Shown here: piece by piece, positions 59,275-64,000 of the stretch
How the letters are laid out: each line of letters begins with the position of its first letter
How positions within the stretch are numbered: the stretch's first letter is position 1
Origin: Oscillospiraceae bacterium
Lineage (GTDB): Bacteria; Bacillota; Clostridia; Oscillospirales; Oscillospiraceae
Length of the DNA: 64,000 bases
Reading direction: 5' to 3'
Assembly: GCA_015068455.1 (NCBI GenBank)
Contig: SVKO01000003.1
Location: forward strand, 1 to 64,000
The notes under the pieces: generated by a model
Databases searched by the model: none
Told to the model about the DNA's origin: nothing
The model's input: the letters and a program-made list of their open reading frames with translations, nothing else
Position numbers and translations under genes: made by a program

Positions 59275-60804
59275 ATGATGGATCAAAAATATCATGTCTC
59301 CTCCAGCCCCCACGTCCGAAGCCCGCTGACCACCGGCGCGGTGATGTATGACGTGATCCTCGCCCTGCTCCCGGCGGCGGTGTTCGGCGTGTGGCACTTC
59401 GGCGTGCATGCGCTTCTCATCATTCTCATGAGCGTCGTCTCGGCGGTGCTGACCGAATTCGTTTTCAACGCCCTCACGGGAAAGGGAAACACCCTGCGCG
59501 ACGGCAGCGCCGTGCTGACCGGCCTGCTGCTGGCGCTGTGCCTGCCGCCCCAGGTCCCCCTGTACATCCCCTACATCGGCGCGGTGTTTGCCATCGCGGT
59601 GGTGAAGGGCCTCTTCGGCGGCCTGGGCAGGAATATTCTGAACCCCGCCCTGGCGGCGCGGTGCTTCCTGCTTTTGTCCTTCGGCGGGCCCATGACCCGG
59701 TATTTTGCCGACGGCGTGTCCGGGGCGACGCCCCTGGCCGCCATCGCAGCCGGCCGGAGCGCGGACCTTGTGCGTATCCTCACCGGTCATGCCGGCGGCG
59801 TCATCGGCTGCTCGGCCATCGCCCTGCTGCTGGGCGGTCTCTACCTGCTGATCTCCGGCGGCATCACCTGGCAGATCCCCGTCGCCACGGTCGCGGGCTT
59901 CTCGGCCTTCATGCTGCTGTTCGGCGAAAACATGACCCCCGCCCTCCTGCTGGCGCAGATCGCCGGCGGCGGCGTGCTGATGGCGGCCTTCTTCATGGCC
60001 ACGGACCCGGTGACCAGTCCGGTATCCGGCCCCGGCCAGCTCATGTTCGGCGCCTGTGTGGGCATCCTCAGCGGCCTGCTGCGGCGCTTCGGCAGCTCGG
60101 CGGACTCCGTCAGCTACGCGGTGATCCTGGCCAACCTGGCTACGCCGGTGCTCGATGAGTGCATCGTGCCGAAGCCCTACGCCTTCCGCGGCCGGGAGGG
60201 GCGTCCCGAGCAGCCCGTGAAAACCTGGCTGCCCGGGACGGCGGGCGCCATCGCGGCTGTCGTCGCGGTGTGCGCGGCCCTGGCCGTCGGCGTGTCCATG
60301 CTGACCGGCAGCGTTGTCGAGCAGCGGAGACTGGCGGAAAATGCCGAAACCTATCGTGCGGTGCTGCCCGGGGCGGAGACCTTCGAGGTGCCCGATGGGG
60401 TTGCTGAAGTTCTGGATGCGCTGGACGGCGACATCTACGGGCCCTATGGCAACATCCGTATCGACGAGGTGATCACGGCGAAGGACGCCTCCGGCAACGT
60501 GCTTGGCACCGTCGTCAGCGTGACCAATCCCGACGGCCGCGACGCGCCCATCAGCCTGAGCGTCGGCATTTTGCCGGACGGCACCCTGAACGGCATCGTC
60601 TACACGGACCTGAACGAGACCCCCGGCATCGGCATGAAGGTGGCCGACGCCTCCTTCACCGAGCAGTTCAAGGGCGTCAAGGCAGACCGGCTCACCGTCG
60701 GCGGTGAGATCGACGCCGCCGCCGGCGCGACCGTCAGCTCCGAAGCCGTGGTCGATTGCGTCAACGCGGCGCTGGACTTCTGGACCGCCCATGTGGGCGC
60801 CTGA
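59275..60804 (+). CDS. RnfD-RnfG fusion protein
   Basis: A 509-residue fusion. Residues 1-310 are RnfD: about ten helices, N-terminal SSSPHVRSPLTTGAVMYDVILALLP, and the FMN-attachment SGATPLAAI at 151-159. Residues about 318-509 are RnfG: one helix (AGAIAAVVAVCAALAVGVS) then the FMN-binding domain with PGIGMKVADASFTEQF and AGATVSSEAVVD near 483. In known Rnf operons D and G are separate genes. Here no stop or frame change lies between them. ATG 59275 follows GAGGTGG. Confidence 0.9.
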   Translation: MMDQKYHVSSSPHVRSPLTTGAVMYDVILALLPAAVFGVWHFGVHALLIILMSVVSAVLTEFVFNALTGKGNTLRDGSAVLTGLLLALCLPPQVPLYIPYIGAVFAIAVVKGLFGGLGRNILNPALAARCFLLLSFGGPMTRYFADGVSGATPLAAIAAGRSADLVRILTGHAGGVIGCSAIALLLGGLYLLISGGITWQIPVATVAGFSAFMLLFGENMTPALLLAQIAGGGVLMAAFFMATDPVTSPVSGPGQLMFGACVGILSGLLRRFGSSADSVSYAVILANLATPVLDECIVPKPYAFRGREGRPEQPVKTWLPGTAGAIAAVVAVCAALAVGVSMLTGSVVEQRRLAENAETYRAVLPGAETFEVPDGVAEVLDALDGDIYGPYGNIRIDEVITAKDASGNVLGTVVSVTNPDGRDAPISLSVGILPDGTLNGIVYTDLNETPGIGMKVADASFTEQFKGVKADRLTVGGEIDAAAGATVSSEAVVDCVNAALDFWTAHVGA

Positions 60805-60814
60805 GGAGGTGGGG

Positions 60815-61372
60815 ATGATGAATCAAAAGAAATCGCTTCTTCTGCTGCTGGCCCTGTGTCCCGCCCTGGCTGCCGCATCGACTGCCTGGGCCGGCCTGGC
60901 GCTGGGACTGCTGTCCCTGGCCCTCGTGCTGCTGAACTTCGTTTTTCATCGGGCGCTGGGCAGGCTGCTGCCGAAAAAGGCCGGCCTGATCGCCGGCCTG
61001 GTGATCGCGGCTGCCCTGACCACGCTGGCCTGCCTGCTGACGGAGGCCTATCTCCCGGGCGTCTATGCGGCGGTGCGGGAGCTGCTTCCGCTCCTGGCGG
61101 TGCAGACGGCGCTGCTGATATTGGTCTTTGCAAAGGATTTGAAGGCGATCCATGCCCCCGGCCTGTGGATCGGCTATGTGATCACGCTCTTTGTCATCGG
61201 CGCCGTGCGGGAGCTCCTGGGCGCGGGCAGCCTCTTCGGCTGTCAGCTTTTGGGCGAGGGCTTCGCGCCCATCGCCGCCATCTCCGGCGCCCCCGGGGCC
61301 TTCCTGGCCCTGGCCTTTGCGGGGATGATCGTCAATGCCCTGTGCCTGACGGGAAAGGAGGACGAATCGTGA
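60815..61372 (+). CDS. rnfE: RnfE-like membrane subunit (NqrD family)
   Basis: A 185-residue six-helix membrane protein of the RnfE/NqrD family: ALCPALAAAST at the first helix and VIGAVRELLGAGSLFG late in the protein. Of the two Cys that normally bind the intramembrane 2Fe-2S cluster, Cys15 is kept; the second (ITNC motif) is replaced (LLAVQTALL). Start at 60815 or 60818 follows GAGGTGGGG. Confidence 0.88.
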   Translation: MMNQKKSLLLLLALCPALAAASTAWAGLALGLLSLALVLLNFVFHRALGRLLPKKAGLIAGLVIAAALTTLACLLTEAYLPGVYAAVRELLPLLAVQTALLILVFAKDLKAIHAPGLWIGYVITLFVIGAVRELLGAGSLFGCQLLGEGFAPIAAISGAPGAFLALAFAGMIVNALCLTGKEDES

Positions 61373-61926
61373 AGGAGATTTTTGTGATCCTGCTCTCCAC
61401 CGCCCTGCTGGTGCAGGCCGTTGTGCGGCGCACGGGCCCGGCTTCGGCGAAGGAGCCGAAGGCCTGGTTCCTGGCAGGCTGCGGCGTGTGGCTCGTCCTG
61501 GCGGTTTCCGCGGCGCTGACGGCGGCGCTGGATCTGCTGGTTCTCCAGCCCCTTGGCCTCGGCGCGGCGCGGCTGATCGTGATGCTGCTGCTGATCGCCC
61601 TGTGCGCTCTGGCCCTGGCGAAGCAGGATATTTGCCCCGGACTGTGCGCGCCGGAGACGGGCGGCGTGCTGCTGAGCGTTGCCGCCGGCGCCATCCTGGG
61701 CCTGAGCCTGATCGGCGCCGAGGCGGCCGCGGCTCCCGCGGCGGCCCTCAAGCTCGCGCTGATCCTGGGCGGGCTCTATGCCCTGCTGAGCTTCCTGCTG
61801 GCGGGCATCCTCAACCGGATCGACGAGCAGGCCCTGCCCGCCCCGGTGCGCGGCATCCCGGTGCTGGCCCTGTGCGCGGCGCTCATTGCCATCGCGCTCA
61901 TGGGCCTGAACGGCCTGCCGTTCTGA
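61369..61926 (+). CDS. rnfA: RnfA-like membrane subunit (NqrE family)
   Basis: A 185-residue six-helix protein paired with RnfE. The second expected cluster Cys is kept (LIALCALALAKQ, about residue 79). The first, usually in a GxCP/GMC motif of helix 1, is absent (LLSTALLVQAVVRRTGP). GTG start overlaps the rnfE stop. In clostridial operons rnfB follows; here a terminator follows 25 bp later, so rnfB is missing. Confidence 0.83.
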   Translation: MKEIFVILLSTALLVQAVVRRTGPASAKEPKAWFLAGCGVWLVLAVSAALTAALDLLVLQPLGLGAARLIVMLLLIALCALALAKQDICPGLCAPETGGVLLSVAAGAILGLSLIGAEAAAAPAAALKLALILGGLYALLSFLLAGILNRIDEQALPAPVRGIPVLALCAALIAIALMGLNGLPF

Positions 61927-61951
61927 CCGGCACAAAACACAGTTTAAGACG

Positions 61952-61990
61952 GCGAAAGGGAACCGGAATGGTTCCCTTTCCGCTTTTTTT
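61952..61990 (+). terminator. Terminator of the rnf operon
   Basis: Stem GCGAAAGGGAACC and complement (one mismatch), loop GGAAT, then seven T. It closes the operon without rnfB. Confidence 0.9.
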
Positions 61991-62036
61991 GCATCTTCCG
62001 GGAAAAACTGCAGATACTTTCCGGGGAGGTGGGACT

Positions 62037-62714
62037 GTGCTGATCTCGTTTATTCGTTCCGTGATCCTGTATCTGCTGCTGATTCTGGTGATCCGTGCCA
62101 TGGGCAAGCGGCAGATCGGGCAGATGGAGGCGTCGGAATTTGTGGTGACGATGCTGATCGCGGATCTGGCCTCGGTGCCCATGCAGAACAACGCCATCTC
62201 CCTGTTTTCCGGGCTGGTGCCGATCCTGGCGGTGCTGGCCCTGGAGCTGATCCTGTCTGTGGCCAGCATCAAGCTGCTGGGCGTGCGCCGGCTGCTGTGC
62301 GGCAGGCCGGTGATCCTGGTCGAGCATGGCAGGATCTCGGCGGAAAACCTTCGACGCACCCGGGTCACCCTGGACGAGCTGACCGGCCGGCTCCGGGAGC
62401 AGGGCATCCTGGACCCTGCCACGGTGAACTATGCCATTCTGGAGACGAACGGGCAGCTTTCCGTCTTCCCGTATGCAAAATACCGCCCCGCCAGCGCCAT
62501 GGACGCCGGAATCGAGGCGCGGGATGAATCGCTGCCCGTGACCGTCATCGCCGACGGCAGGATTCTGCGGGACAATCTGCGACTGACGGGCAGGGACCGA
62601 ACCTGGCTGGACGGCTGCCTGCGCGCGCAAAAGTGCCGCCGGAAGGATGTGCTTCTGCTGACGGTGGACGGCAGCGGGGTTGTGCATATGCAGAGAAAGG
62701 GGACGCGGAAATGA
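62037..62714 (+). CDS. DUF421 (YetF-family) membrane protein
   Basis: A 225-residue protein with three N-terminal helices and the family block IRAMGKRQIGQMEASEFVVTMLIADLASVPMQNN, then a cytoplasmic DUF421 domain with RPVILVEHGRISAENLRRTRVTLDEL and YAILETNGQLSVFP. In spore formers such proteins are linked with sporulation or germination. GTG start at 62037 follows GGGGAGGTGG; the longer upstream frame crosses the rnf terminator. Coupled to the DUF4363 gene by overlap. Confidence 0.88.
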   Translation: MLISFIRSVILYLLLILVIRAMGKRQIGQMEASEFVVTMLIADLASVPMQNNAISLFSGLVPILAVLALELILSVASIKLLGVRRLLCGRPVILVEHGRISAENLRRTRVTLDELTGRLREQGILDPATVNYAILETNGQLSVFPYAKYRPASAMDAGIEARDESLPVTVIADGRILRDNLRLTGRDRTWLDGCLRAQKCRRKDVLLLTVDGSGVVHMQRKGTRK

Positions 62715-63157
62715 AGCATTTGCTATGGGGGATCGGGCTGCTCGCGGCATTGCTGGCGCTGTGCCTGGGAGCATCTGCCCGCCTGTCCGCGGGCAGCCGG
62801 CAGACGGAAGCGCTGCTGATGCGCTCGGCGGAGGCGGCCCGGATGGACGAGAGGGAACAGGCGCGCGACTGGGCAGAACGGGCAAAACGCTGCTGGGATG
62901 CGCACACGCCGCTCATCGACGCGGTGTCCAGTCATGAGGAGACCGACGAGATCACCCGGGGCCTGACGGAGCTGACGGTTTATGCAGAGGCTGGACGGAA
63001 AACAGAGTTTCTCGCGCTGTGCGCCCGGCTGACTGCGCAGACCGCCCATCTGCGGCAGATGGAGCGCGCACGGTGGTATAATATTCTGGCGGCGGAGCCT
63101 TGGCTCCGCCGCTTTTTGTGTTCCGATGCTCTTTACACGGGCGGTGGATTCCTGTAA
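62711..63157 (+). CDS. DUF4363 family protein
   Basis: A 148-residue protein with an N-terminal membrane helix (LLWGIGLLAALLALCLGAS) and a helical extracytoplasmic domain. DUF4363 genes regularly follow DUF421 genes, as here. The last about 20 codons run through a terminator-like hairpin (63088-63116), so the natural end may have been near the segment RARWYNIL, with the stop codon lost. Confidence 0.8.
   Translation: MKHLLWGIGLLAALLALCLGASARLSAGSRQTEALLMRSAEAARMDEREQARDWAERAKRCWDAHTPLIDAVSSHEETDEITRGLTELTVYAEAGRKTEFLALCARLTAQTAHLRQMERARWYNILAAEPWLRRFLCSDALYTGGGFL
63088..63118 (+). terminator. Terminator hairpin inside the DUF4363 frame
   Basis: Stem GGCGGAGCC/GGCTCCGCC with a five-T run; lies before the annotated stop of DUF4363. 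Confidence 0.7.
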
Positions 63158-63251
63158 AATAAAACCAGGAGAGAACGAAGGAGCCCGAAATGCCGCGGCG
63201 GAAGCCATTCCGGTTTCTGCCTGCGGCCCGGTCGATAAAAGGAGGAAACGT

Positions 63252-64000
63252 ATGAAAAAAAGGATTTTCTGCAACCTGCTGGTGCTGGTCCTGCTGCTGG
63301 GCATGCTCCCGGTGACGGCCCTGGCCGGCGGCGGTTCCCAGGTGATCTGGAGCGATGACTTTTCCGACAGCGAATCATGGGCAGGCTGGACGCCGATCGA
63401 CGCCAACGGCGACGGCTTCGGGTTTGAATATATGACCGACCTCCTCACAGACGAGGGAGGAGGCTGCGCGGGGGCAGAAGACTTTGCGGTCTCGTCCCGC
63501 GAGCTCGGCGATGGCAACGCGTGGGGCACCTCCTCGGATGATTATCTGGTTTCCCCGGTCATCGACCTGAGCCAGGAATTTGAGGAATTTGAGCTGACCT
63601 TTGACGCGAAGATGGTGCAGGCAGAGGACGGCCCGTCGTATACCCGGACCGATTTTTATGTCATCGACGCCGGCTATCCGCTGACCGTGGAAGGCATGAA
63701 GGCCATGCCGTATCTGCGCTTCGACCAGGTGATGCCCTATCCCGACGAAGGCTGGAAGTCCTACCGCTACGATCTGACGGCCTACGCCGGGAGGAAGATC
63801 TGTCTGGTTTTCCACCATGTCGATGAATCAGCCAACCGGATCCAGCTGAAAAGTTTCCAACTCACGGAGTATGAGCGCGATTCCCACGTCGAGCGCATCT
63901 GCGTGACGAATGTGCCCGAGCCGGAGGCCGGCCTGAGCGTGTCGGATATGAGCGAATCGGACATCGTGATCCATGACAGCGACAATCTCGCCCTGGTTCC
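63252..64000 (+). CDS. Secreted adhesin-like protein, 3' end outside window
   Basis: The first 249 codons of an open frame running off the window. Signal peptide (KKRIFCNLLVLVLLLGMLPVTALAGG). Residues about 30-215 resemble a choice-of-anchor J / cleaved-adhesin jelly-roll domain: WSDDFSDSESWAGWTPIDANGDGFGFE, DYLVSPVIDLS, and LTAYAGRKICLVFHHVDESANRIQLKSFQL. AGGAGGAAACGT precedes the ATG. Probably a large surface protein with more repeats downstream. Confidence 0.85.
   Translation, partial: MKKRIFCNLLVLVLLLGMLPVTALAGGGSQVIWSDDFSDSESWAGWTPIDANGDGFGFEYMTDLLTDEGGGCAGAEDFAVSSRELGDGNAWGTSSDDYLVSPVIDLSQEFEEFELTFDAKMVQAEDGPSYTRTDFYVIDAGYPLTVEGMKAMPYLRFDQVMPYPDEGWKSYRYDLTAYAGRKICLVFHHVDESANRIQLKSFQLTEYERDSHVERICVTNVPEPEAGLSVSDMSESDIVIHDSDNLALV

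Overview
The window looks like chromosome of a GC-rich anaerobic member of the Clostridia (Bacillota), probably an Oscillospirales-type gut organism. The basis is the housekeeping genes (xpt, rlmA, mnmG, tatD-like, ychF), the Rnf-type redox genes, rubrerythrin, PBSX-like tail genes, and GGAGG-type ribosome binding sites. No rRNA or CRISPR array was seen. There is one tRNA, tRNA-Gln(CUG), at the left edge.

Layout. (1) 0-6.5 kb: core genes (tRNA-Gln, xpt, a polysaccharide deacetylase, rlmA, an iron alcohol dehydrogenase, a TatD nuclease, mnmG). (2) 6.6-19.4 kb: a compact phage-derived cluster, all on + and all open. It encodes terminase, portal, protease, capsid, connectors, contractile sheath and tube, and baseplate. 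I find no tape measure, tail fibre, lysis, integrase or regulatory gene. (3) 19.5-22.6 kb: an AT-richer single-gene island for a 1004-residue WYL-like/SF1 helicase/nuclease fusion, a candidate defence gene. (4) 22.6-26.9 kb: a membrane protein, an ECF sigma/anti-sigma pair, a TfoX-domain protein, a secreted protein and ychF.

(5) 26.92-55.43 kb: I interpret this 28.5 kb as one composite integrative element inserted into the 5' end of ychF. The integrase, excisionase, DnaC-like and RepA_N genes and a LexA-like repressor lie at the left end. The displaced host promoter, ribosome binding site and first codons of ychF remain at the right end, and a 7-bp core (CGATTCC) is present at both ends. The cargo has two parts. 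One is a large GntR-controlled sugar-amine (Amadori product) catabolic cluster laid out like Salmonella fraB-fraD-fraA, with three FrlC-like epimerases, two PfkB kinases, an FGGY kinase, a BtpA-like protein, a HAD phosphatase and an aldo/keto reductase. The other is a TetR-controlled MMPL exporter with a heptad-repeat lipoprotein. Scars of older insertions are present: fragments of a symporter, an SF2 helicase, a serine recombinase and HsdR, plus two families of long direct repeats.

(6) 55.7-62.0 kb: an electron-transfer operon. An extracytoplasmic flavoprotein reductase with two FMN-binding domains and one FAD domain is followed by rnfC, an rnfD-rnfG fusion, rnfE and rnfA. No rnfB follows rnfA, and only two of the four cysteines expected to ligate the membrane Fe-S cluster are kept. 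The likely job is NADH-driven reduction of an electron acceptor outside the membrane. (7) 62.0-64.0 kb: a DUF421 membrane protein, a DUF4363 protein and the start of a secreted adhesin-like protein cut by the window edge.
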